A stretch of DNA of 6,794 bases from positions 1 through 6,794 of the forward strand of contig CAYJRR010000182.1 of the NCBI GenBank assembly GCA_964372275.1, written 5' to 3'. Numbering within the stretch: the first letter of the stretch is position 1; the number at the start of each line of letters is the position of its first letter. The stretch comes from CAYJRR01 sp964372275 [NCBI: uncultured bacterium] (lineage in GTDB: Bacteria; CAYJRR01). The notes beneath the pieces are model-generated. The model made no database searches and was not told where the DNA came from. It saw only the letters and a list, made by a program, of their open reading frames with translations. A program made the position numbers and the translations under genes. Shown here piece by piece: positions 1 through 5,211 of this stretch.

Positions 1-1
1 C

Positions 2-2380
2 TGCTACCGACGTTTCCTCCAGATGTTCGGAAACGTCGTGTTCGGGATCGACAAGGACGCGTTCGAGCACGTTCTCGCCAAGGCGCGCACGGCCGCGAAG
101 GTCGAATCGGACGCCGGCCTCCCCGTCGACCGCCTCCGGAAACTGGTCGCCGACTACAAGAAGGTCTACCGCCAGGTCGCCAAGCGCGCCTTCCCCGACG
201 ACGTCCACGAGCAGCTCGGTCTCGCCCGCGATGCCGTCTTCCAGTCCTGGAACAATCCGCGGGCGACGACCTACCGCACGCTCAACGGGATTCCGCACGA
301 CCTCGGCACGGCGGTGACGGTGCAGGCGATGGTCTTCGGGAACACCGGCGAACGCTCGGCGACCGGCGTCGGCTTCACCCGCAACCCGGCGACCGGGGCC
401 CGTGAGTTCTACGGCGAGTTCCTGCAGAACGCGCAAGGGGAGGACGTGGTGGCGGGGATCCGCACGCCGCGCCCCTTGTCCGAGCTCAAGTGGGTTCTCC
501 CCGAGGCCTACGCGCAGCTGCTGGAGATCGCAGGCCGGCTGGAGCGGCACTACGCCGACATGCAGGACTTCGAGTTCACGATCCAGGACGGCCGCCTGTT
601 CATGCTGCAGACCCGCAACGGCAAGCGCACCGGTTTCGCGGCGGTTCGAATCGCCTGCGACCTCCTGGACGAGGGGCGGATCGGCGAGATCGAGGCGCTC
701 GAGCGGATCGACCCCGACAGCCTGAACCAGCTCTTGCACCCGGTCTTCGATCCCGAGGAACGGGCCAAGGTCCTGTGGGACGCGCGCGGGCTCCCCGCGT
801 CGCCGGGGGCCGCCACCGGACGGGCGGTCTTCACCGCCGACGATGCCGTCGCGCGCGCGGCGCAAGGGTGGGCGGTGGTGTTGGTGCGGCAGGAGACCGA
901 GCCGAACGACATCCACGGGATGCACGTGGCGAAGGGGTTCCTCACCGCCACCGGGGGCATGACCAGCCACGCTGCGGTCGTCGGCCGGCAGATGGGAAAG
1001 CCGGCCGTGGTGGGCTGCGGCACGCTGCGCATCGACGCCAAGCGGAAGCGCCTCACCATCGGCGCCAAGACGATCGGCGAGGGGGATGCGCTGTCGATCG
1101 ACGGTTCGACCGGTGAGGTGATCCTCGCCGAGGTCCCGACCGTCCCCTCCGAGGTGATCCAGGTGGTGACCGGGCGATTGGCCGCGGACGAGAGCCCCAT
1201 CTACCAGGGGTTCTCGCGGATCCTGTCGATCGCCGACCGCCATCGCCGCCTGAAGGTCCGCGCCAACGCCGACGTTCCGCGCGACGCCAAGGTCGCCTTC
1301 GGCGCCGAGGGGATCGGGCTCTGCCGCACCGAGCACATGTTCTTCGACGAGGACCGCATCCCCAAGGTGCAGGCGATGATCCTCGCCGAGACGCCGGCGG
1401 AGCGGGAGAAGGCGCTGGCGGCGCTGCTGCCGTTGCAGCGGAAGGACTTCCAGGGGCTGTTCGCGGAGATGGACGGCCGGCCGGTGACGATCCGGTTGAT
1501 CGACCCGCCGCTCCACGAATTCCTCCCCAAGAAGGCCGAGATCCAGGCGGAGATCGCGCGCCTGTCGACCGCCGACGGGACGGTCCCGCCGAAGCAGCGG
1601 AAGAAGGTCCAGGCCCTCCAGAAGCTCCTGGAACGGGTCGAGGATCTGCACGAGTTCAATCCGATGCTGGGGCACCGCGGATGCCGGCTCGGAATCACCT
1701 TTCCCGAGATCACCCGCATGCAGACCCGCGCGCTGGTCGAGGCGGCGTGCGACGTCGCCGCGAAGGGGATCCGGGTGCTGCCGGAGATCATGGTGCCGCT
1801 GGTCGGCGACGCGAACGAGCTCAAACACCAGCGGAACGTGATCGTGACCGAGGTCGCCCGCGTGCTCGCCGAGCGGAAGGTCGAGATCGAGTTCAGGGTC
1901 GGCACGATGATCGAGCTGCCGCGCGGCTGCGTCACCGCCGAACGGGTCGCCGCCGAGGCGGAGTTCTTCTCCTTCGGCACCAACGACCTGACGCAGACCA
2001 CCTTCGGGATGAGCCGCGACGACTCCGGGTCGTTCCTCTCGGAGTACGTCGCGCGCGGGATCCTGCCGGCCGACCCGTTCGCGCGGCTCGACCGCGACGG
2101 GGTGGGGGAGCTGATGCGGCTGGCGTCGATCAAGGGTCGAGGCGCCCGCCCCTCCTTGAAGCTCGGGATCTGCGGCGAGCACGGAGGGGACCCGAGCTCG
2201 ATCGAGTTCTGTCACGAGCTGGGGCTCGACTACGTCTCGGCCAGCCCCTTCCGGGTGCCGATCGCCCGGCTGGCGGCGGCGCGGGCCGCGATCCGGGACG
2301 AGAAGGCCTCGCTTTCCGGGGCCGGGACGGGGACGCGCGCGACGGTTGCCGCCGGGTCGGGCGCGGCCGCGCGTCAGTAG
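2..2380 (+). CDS. ppdK: Pyruvate, phosphate dikinase, 5'-truncated by window edge
   Basis: Cytoplasmic enzyme interconverting ATP + phosphate + pyruvate and AMP + PPi + PEP. The frame is open from base 2, giving 792 residues (numbered here from that codon). Seen in order: the end of the ATP-grasp domain (FTRNPATG near 126-133, NAQGEDVVAGIRTP near 141-154, LQTRNGKRT near 202-210); the phosphohistidine domain, GGMTSHAAVV, with His323; and the PEP/pyruvate TIM barrel, with Arg442 (LCRTEHMFF), Arg498 (IRLIDPPLHEFLP), Glu638 (TMIELPR), Asn661-Asp662 (FGTNDLTQ) and Cys724 (GICGEHGG). Their spacing follows the Clostridium symbiosum enzyme (His455, Arg561, Arg617, Glu745, Asn768, Cys831), with insertions of about 12-13 residues in two places. 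By that comparison roughly 110-120 N-terminal residues lie outside the window. All expected catalytic residues are present. The C-terminus carries about 25 extra Ala/Gly/Arg-rich residues, and the stop codon overlaps the barrel remnant on the other strand. Confidence 0.97.
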   Translation, partial: CYRRFLQMFGNVVFGIDKDAFEHVLAKARTAAKVESDAGLPVDRLRKLVADYKKVYRQVAKRAFPDDVHEQLGLARDAVFQSWNNPRATTYRTLNGIPHDLGTAVTVQAMVFGNTGERSATGVGFTRNPATGAREFYGEFLQNAQGEDVVAGIRTPRPLSELKWVLPEAYAQLLEIAGRLERHYADMQDFEFTIQDGRLFMLQTRNGKRTGFAAVRIACDLLDEGRIGEIEALERIDPDSLNQLLHPVFDPEERAKVLWDARGLPASPGAATGRAVFTADDAVARAAQGWAVVLVRQETEPNDIHGMHVAKGFLTATGGMTSHAAVVGRQMGKPAVVGCGTLRIDAKRKRLTIGAKTIGEGDALSIDGSTGEVILAEVPTVPSEVIQVVTGRLAADESPIYQGFSRILSIADRHRRLKVRANADVPRDAKVAFGAEGIGLCRTEHMFFDEDRIPKVQAMILAETPAEREKALAALLPLQRKDFQGLFAEMDGRPVTIRLIDPPLHEFLPKKAEIQAEIARLSTADGTVPPKQRKKVQALQKLLERVEDLHEFNPMLGHRGCRLGITFPEITRMQTRALVEAACDVAAKGIRVLPEIMVPLVGDANELKHQRNVIVTEVARVLAERKVEIEFRVGTMIELPRGCVTAERVAAEAEFFSFGTNDLTQTTFGMSRDDSGSFLSEYVARGILPADPFARLDRDGVGELMRLASIKGRGARPSLKLGICGEHGGDPSSIEFCHELGLDYVSASPFRVPIARLAAARAAIRDEKASLSGAGTGTRATVAAGSGAAARQ

Positions 2381-2525
2381 AAGAAGCAGCCGAAGCTCAA
2401 GGCCGACTCGAAGACGTAGAGCTTGGGGATCGTGAGCCCGGCCGTCTGGTCGGGACGCCGGGTCGGGAGGCTGGCGCGATGGCGCAGCTCGAATTCGAGG
2501 AACACCACCGTCCCGATCCACCCGC
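1913..2525. repeat. Tandem segmental duplication, copy A (ppdK 3' end plus barrel-gene 3' end)
   Basis: This segment matches 3500-3957 in the same orientation. By hand alignment, 1913-2128 differs from 3500-3714 at 12 substitutions and one 1-base indel (about 94% identity). The stretch 2374-2494 differs from 3810-3930 at about nine positions (about 92%) without indels. Similarity fades after a 4-base indel and ends near 2525. Copy A contains the functional ppdK end and a non-functional barrel end. Confidence 0.9.
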
Positions 2526-2529
2526 GCAT
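2374..2529 (-). pseudogene. C-terminal remnant of the duplicated outer-membrane beta-barrel gene (51-codon open frame)
   Basis: Read on the - strand, this gives a 51-residue frame ending [15 protein letters not shown], against [15 protein letters not shown] at the end of the intact barrel protein; both contain [12 protein letters not shown]. About 40 codons align without stop or frameshift. Of the codon differences, five change the residue and two are silent, which suggests relaxed constraint. The signal peptide and about 240 N-terminal residues of the barrel are absent, so a working porin cannot be made. The frame opens with an ATG that shares a base with the TAA stop of the upstream gene X (TAATG), so it could be read by translational coupling. 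Its TGA stop lies inside the last codons of ppdK on the opposite strand. Most likely a duplication relic; a fortuitous small peptide cannot be excluded. Confidence 0.8.
2516..2522. repeat. ATCCACC direct repeat, left flank of gene X
   Basis: ATCCACCCGC starts here, at the end of duplication copy A, and ATCCACCGC recurs at 3484 on the far side of gene X. The 7-base identity, continuing as GC after one extra C, could be a target-site duplication or microhomology left when gene X entered. Confidence 0.45.
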
Positions 2530-3359
2530 TAGAAGCCGCCGCTGAAGGTCGACTTCCAGGTGCCGATCGACCCCTCAAGCGTCGTCATCAGCGTCACGGC
2601 GTTCGAGGAAAGGTTGCCTTCGATCGTGAGGGTCGACGCCCCATTGCTCTCCGAATGGGAGAACGATCCATCGGCGCGCACGGGCACGAGCACGTTCGAT
2701 CCCGACGCGATGCCGGCCTCGAGTCTCAAGAAGATCGAACCGGGTCGATCGGAGAGAAGCGTCACTTTGCCGCGCACCGCCTCGGGGGCCGCCTGCCCGG
2801 TGGTCGAGATCCAGGCTTCGCGGGTGCCGGTCAGCTCGATCTCCTTCTGCACGAAGGTCGAGGGCACCGGCGTGCCGTCGGCACGAACCGCCCCCTGCCA
2901 ATCCCAGTGCTTCTTGGAGATGACTCCGCGAACTTCGCCGGTCGAATCGTCCCTGTCGAGGTTGACAACGTCCTGGGTGGCCCGAACCACGAGCGCGCCC
3001 CCTTCGACGGTGACCCTGCCGGAGTGTCTGTTGGAGCTGCTGGGGAACCGCACGTCGCGTCTCGTATCGTCGATGAAGAACGTTCCATCCGCCTCGAGGG
3101 GAACGGTGAGATTTCGCTGGTAGCCCGCGCTGACGGTCACGGTTACGGAGCCGCCGGTCTTGGTCACGACGTAGCTGCGGGTGGAATCGAGAAAGCGGGT
3201 CGTGACGACGTACTTTCCGTCGGCGAATCCGTCGAGCGGTCCCGCCGCGGGACGCAGGCCGATCACGGCCAAGGTGTCGTCGATCGACTGCGGGCCGGGA
3301 AGCGGGCCGTCGGTGCAGATGCCGGAAGCGAGCGCGAGCATGAGCGGCAGCGTTCTCAT
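2529..3359 (-). CDS. Secreted beta-rich protein of unknown function (gene X)
   Basis: 276 residues; I do not recognise the family. The ATG at 3359 is chosen because GGAG lies six bases upstream and a hydrophobic signal segment follows at once (MRTLPLMLALASG). The longer frame to 3494 would bury that signal. A Cys at residue 15 follows S-G-I, a poor lipobox, so secretion by signal peptidase I or lipidation are both possible. The mature part is rich in Thr, Ser and Val with alternating beta-strand patterns and no membrane helix. Two similar units are visible: VPLEADGTF then VTVEG (residues 86-120), and VPVRADGSF then LTIEG (residues 225-248). A third ADG motif is at 160-162. The protein is probably periplasmic or surface-located and made of beta-sandwich repeats. 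The gene lies between two copies of a duplicated segment and has lower GC than its neighbours, so it was probably acquired. No function is assigned. Confidence 0.75.
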   Translation of the reverse strand: MRTLPLMLALASGICTDGPLPGPQSIDDTLAVIGLRPAAGPLDGFADGKYVVTTRFLDSTRSYVVTKTGGSVTVTVSAGYQRNLTVPLEADGTFFIDDTRRDVRFPSSSNRHSGRVTVEGGALVVRATQDVVNLDRDDSTGEVRGVISKKHWDWQGAVRADGTPVPSTFVQKEIELTGTREAWISTTGQAAPEAVRGKVTLLSDRPGSIFLRLEAGIASGSNVLVPVRADGSFSHSESNGASTLTIEGNLSSNAVTLMTTLEGSIGTWKSTFSGGF

Positions 3360-3363
3360 CGAG

Positions 3364-3371
3364 GTCTCCGA
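3364..3371 (-). promoter_or_regulatory. Shine-Dalgarno region of gene X
   Basis: On the - strand the bases before the start read CTCGGAGACCTCG-ATG, placing GGAG six bases from the ATG at 3359. It is the only clear ribosome binding site in the window and decides the start of gene X over the upstream in-frame ATGs. Confidence 0.6.
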
Positions 3372-3483
3372 GTTGTTTGCTTCCGAGTTAGCAACGGCCG
3401 GGCCGATGAGAAAACCGCGGAGAAACATGCGCATCCGCTCGTGAGACCGATGCATATGCGTCATCGGCCCCTCGGCGTGACCT

Positions 3484-3490
3484 ATCCACC
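3484..3490. repeat. ATCCACC direct repeat, right flank of gene X
   Basis: Partner of the repeat at 2516-2522. It lies 10 bases before the start of duplication copy B at 3500, the place expected if gene X was inserted at the copy A/copy B joint. Confidence 0.45.
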
Positions 3491-3499
3491 GCACCGGAC

Positions 3500-3809
3500 G
3501 AGCTGCCGCGCGGCTGTGTCACCGCCGAGCGGTCGCCGCCGAGACGGAGTTCTTCTCCTTCGGCACCAACAACCTGACGCAGACGACCTTCGGGATGATC
3601 CGCGACGACGCCGGGTCGTTCCTCTCGGAGTACGTCGCGCGCGGGATCCTTCCGGTCGACCCGTTCGCGCAGCTCGACCGCGAGGGGGTGGGGGAGCCGA
3701 TGCGGCTGGCGTCGGCGCGAGCCGCGATCCGGGCGAGAAGGTCGTCGACTCGACCCGTATCCGACCGGATCGGATCCGAACCTGTAACCGCTATCGATCG
3801 GGTCGGGTC
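3500..3809 (+). pseudogene. Decayed 3' fragment of ppdK
   Basis: Begins at the codon for the TMIELPR Glu and follows the ppdK end. A single base is lost near 3529 (CGGGTC to CGGTC), breaking the frame. After it come [15 protein letters not shown] and [13 protein letters not shown], with the conserved Asp of the TND motif changed to Asn. A 150-base in-frame deletion after 3714 removes the segment holding the catalytic Cys (GICGEHGG) and the last TIM-barrel strand. Another base is lost in the region matching 2299. Among codon differences, about eight change the residue and two are silent, as expected without selection. There is no start, N-terminal domain or ATP-grasp domain. It cannot encode an enzyme. 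The tail is convergent with the barrel gene. Confidence 0.92.
3761..3806. terminator. Possible stem-loop just downstream of the barrel gene
   Basis: CCGACCGGATC (3761-3771) can pair with GATCGGGTCGG (3796-3806): ten base pairs with one mismatch around a 24-base loop, starting three bases beyond the barrel stop codon on the - strand. There is no T-run on either side, so it is not a canonical intrinsic terminator. It might still stabilise the 3' end or assist termination between convergent units. The equivalent place in copy A lacks it. Confidence 0.3.
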
Positions 3810-4676
3810 TTAGTAGAAGAAGTAGCCGAAGCTCAAGGCCGACTCGAAGACGTAGATCTTGGGGATGGTGAACTCGGCCGTCTGGTCGGGACGCCGGGTC
3901 GGGAGACTGGCGCGGTAGCGCAGCTCGAATCCGACGAATCCGAACTCGACCACCCGCACGTCGAGTCCGGTGCCCAGGACGAACTGGAAGAACGGCTGCG
4001 TCCCCTTGCCGGTGACGGTGTCCTTGGAGCCGGCGTTGGTCACCTTGCCTTCGGCCTCGGTGTAGAGCGGACCCATCCCGGAGTAGAGCTTCGGAAGGAA
4101 GACGGCCCTGCCGGTGAATCCGGAGGTCAGCGGAATGGTGAAGGCGTAGAGAAAGGCAGGGGAGTAGACGTGAAGCTTTCCCTCGAATTTGGAGTCGGGG
4201 GTGACCGCGGTCCGGAAGAACATCGGCCGCGGATTCTTCATGTCGTGGAAGCTGTAGCCGAAGTCGAACCAGAGCTGGTTGGCCGGCGAGATCTGGGCCA
4301 TCAGCCGGAAGGAAAAGCCGACCCCGCTGCGGAAGCTCGTCTTGACCACATCGCCGGCGAGGCTGACGTAGGTCGGCTGGATCCCGACGCCGAACGTCCG
4401 CTCCTGCATCCGGTAGCGCGTCTTGTAGTTGCGGCGGCGCGCGCCGATGCGCGGGGCGGCACCGTCCGGTTCCGGCGCATCGACGGGGGCGAACTCCAGC
4501 CCTTCCAGTTCGAGCGAGGCCTTGGCCAGCGACTCCTGCCACGCCGCCGAGACGAGGCGTGGCGCCGGCGGACCGGACTCCGAACCCGTCCCGGAGGCGG
4601 CCTTCGCGTCGGGCATCGCCGCGGCAGCGGCAAGAACGGCGGCCAGCAGGGGCGTGGTCAGAAGCATTCGTTCCAT
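3810..4676 (-). CDS. Outer-membrane beta-barrel protein, family unknown
   Basis: About 288 residues. A signal peptide is clear ([20 protein letters not shown], cleavage probably after DAKA). A Pro/Ala/Glu-rich stretch of about 70 residues follows, then roughly 190 residues of amphipathic beta-strands with many aromatic residues, such as [39 protein letters not shown] and [13 protein letters not shown]. The chain ends on an aromatic residue (Tyr), as in the C-terminal strand recognised by the BAM machinery. Length suggests 8-12 strands. No specific family is recognised, so pore, adhesin or structural roles remain open. ATGs at 4688, 4676 and 4667 are all possible; none has a strong ribosome site (GGAA lies before 4667). 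I prefer 4676 because it keeps a basic residue before the hydrophobic core. All three overlap the end of the upstream lipoprotein gene, suggesting an operon with coupled translation. Its 3' 150 bp is duplicated at 2374-2525. Confidence 0.82.
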   Translation of the reverse strand: MERMLLTTPLLAAVLAAAAAMPDAKAASGTGSESGPPAPRLVSAAWQESLAKASLELEGLEFAPVDAPEPDGAAPRIGARRRNYKTRYRMQERTFGVGIQPTYVSLAGDVVKTSFRSGVGFSFRLMAQISPANQLWFDFGYSFHDMKNPRPMFFRTAVTPDSKFEGKLHVYSPAFLYAFTIPLTSGFTGRAVFLPKLYSGMGPLYTEAEGKVTNAGSKDTVTGKGTQPFFQFVLGTGLDVRVVEFGFVGFELRYRASLPTRRPDQTAEFTIPKIYVFESALSFGYFFY

Positions 4677-5146
4677 TCGCAAGGGCATTGGGGCGTGGCG
4701 GCCGCCCTGGTGTCGACGAACATCACTTCGAGCGGGAAGCCGTAATGCGGGTCGTCGGGATCCGGGGCGAGGACGTAGTCGAACCAGCAGAAGTCCGGCG
4801 TACTACACGCCGGGGAGGTGTCTTCGCCGTCGGAGCACAGCCGGTTGGTGCCGAATCCGTTGCCCTTGGCGTCGAGCTCCCAGGCGTCACAGACCGGGAA
4901 CTCCCCCAACGTGACGTACGAGGGGCGGAGCTGGTTGCCACTGTCGGACATCTCGGCGGCGTCGACCTTGCCGATGAACCGGCCGTTCAGCCGGATGTCG
5001 GCCGACCCCTCGGCGAAGTAGTTCACGAACCGGATCCGAAAATAGGACCCGTTCATGAAACCGTCGCACGCCCCGATCTCGTCCTCGGCGCAGGAAAACA
5101 AAACGACAGCCGCCGTCGCCGCGAGAAACAAGCCGAATCGACGCAT
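4658..5146 (-). CDS. Cys-rich lipoprotein, possible DUF4397-like domain
   Basis: 162 residues from the ATG at 5146. The start MRRFGLFLAATAAVVLFSC is a lipoprotein signal with lipobox L-F-S-C and lipid-modified Cys19, so the mature protein is about 144 residues and probably membrane-anchored in the periplasm or outer membrane. Eight further Cys residues (27, 86, 104, 114, 120, 154, 156, 161) would allow four disulfides; the end reads CPCEWNECF. The part FRIRFVNYFAEGSADIRLNG, then SYVTLG, resembles the start of DUF4397 domains in cell-surface proteins; this is an impression from the sequence only. The frame extends upstream to 5191, but the signal peptide and a promoter-like element favour 5146. 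The gene ends inside the start of the barrel gene, so the two are probably co-transcribed and may act together at the outer membrane. No function is known. Confidence 0.8.
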   Translation of the reverse strand: MRRFGLFLAATAAVVLFSCAEDEIGACDGFMNGSYFRIRFVNYFAEGSADIRLNGRFIGKVDAAEMSDSGNQLRPSYVTLGEFPVCDAWELDAKGNGFGTNRLCSDGEDTSPACSTPDFCWFDYVLAPDPDDPHYGFPLEVMFVDTRAAATPQCPCEWNECF

Positions 5147-5154
5147 GCGAGACC

Positions 5155-5187
5155 ATTCTATCGAACGGCCCCTTGCGGGGCAAAAAC
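5155..5187 (-). promoter_or_regulatory. Probable promoter of the lipoprotein-barrel operon, with a dyad in the spacer
   Basis: On the - strand TTGCCC (4 of 6 matches to TTGACA), a 17-base spacer and TAGAAT (5 of 6 matches to TATAAT) lie just before the ATG at 5146. The start of transcription would fall about 7 bases beyond the -10, within a few bases of the ATG, so the mRNA would be leaderless or nearly so. This agrees with the missing Shine-Dalgarno sequence. The inverted repeat GCCCC-TTGC-GGGGC (5168-5181) overlaps the -35 and the spacer and could be an operator. Confidence 0.5.
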
Positions 5188-5201
5188 GCATCGGCTAGCG
5201 T
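5173..5201 (+). promoter_or_regulatory. Weak candidate promoter for the propeller lipoprotein gene
   Basis: TTGCGG (5173-5178) and TAGCGT (5196-5201), 17 bases apart, each match three of six consensus positions. The -35 uses the same dyad as the opposite promoter. If used, transcription would begin near 5208, just before the ATG at 5212, again a near-leaderless arrangement. Weak evidence; another start region upstream is equally possible. Confidence 0.2.
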
Positions 5202-5211
5202 CGCCTGCCCG

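Larger units (their letters stand above)
3360..3499 (-). other. Upstream region of gene X, no gene recognised
   Basis: About 140 bases between the gene X start and the ppdK remnant, the least GC-rich part of the window (36 of 60 bases in each of the lines at 3361 and 3421). It should hold the gene X promoter, but I cannot identify a convincing -35/-10 pair. It contains two 8-base palindromes, ATGCGCAT (3427-3434) and GCATATGC (3452-3459), which might be protein-binding sites or chance. A reading frame continuous with gene X runs through it to 3494 but shows no protein-like features. Confidence 0.4.
3500..3957. repeat. Tandem segmental duplication, copy B (ppdK remnant plus intact barrel 3' end)
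   Basis: Direct-repeat partner of 1913-2525. The order and spacing of the ppdK end and barrel end are the same, with exactly 95 bases from the deletion point to the barrel stop codon in both copies. A 150-bp segment equivalent to 2129-2278 is missing. In this copy the barrel end belongs to the functional gene and the ppdK end is the relic. Confidence 0.9.

Noticed and set aside
1201-2133. A 310-codon - strand open frame inside ppdK
   Set aside because: It is antisense to strongly conserved catalytic domains, and its product is Ser/Arg-rich without recognisable motifs.
2516-3490. Gene X with its flanks as an insertion sequence or cassette
   Set aside because: There is no transposase, integrase or terminal inverted repeat. 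The 7-base direct repeats alone do not establish a mobile element, so it is listed only as a probable insertion.
3360-3494. An upstream extension of gene X to the ATG at 3494
   Set aside because: The ATG at 3359 has a well-placed GGAG and a signal peptide directly after it. The 45 extra residues would hide the signal and have no conserved look.
3388-4542. A 384-codon open frame on the - strand, in a different frame from the barrel gene
   Set aside because: The composition is Arg/Pro-rich, with no start context, and it overlaps the well-supported barrel gene. It crosses the duplication boundary without any protein logic.
2655-4745. A 696-codon open frame on the + strand crossing gene X, the ppdK relic and the barrel gene
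   Set aside because: It runs antisense to two genes with clear signal peptides, and its product is Arg/Gly/Glu-rich without domain or hydrophobic pattern. Long open antisense frames are expected at this GC content. Part of it is repeated only because the DNA is duplicated.
5168-5181. The GCCCC-TTGC-GGGGC hairpin as a transcription terminator
   Set aside because: The stem is only 5 bp and no T-run follows on either strand (A-run on the + side). It lies between divergent genes, so an operator role fits better.
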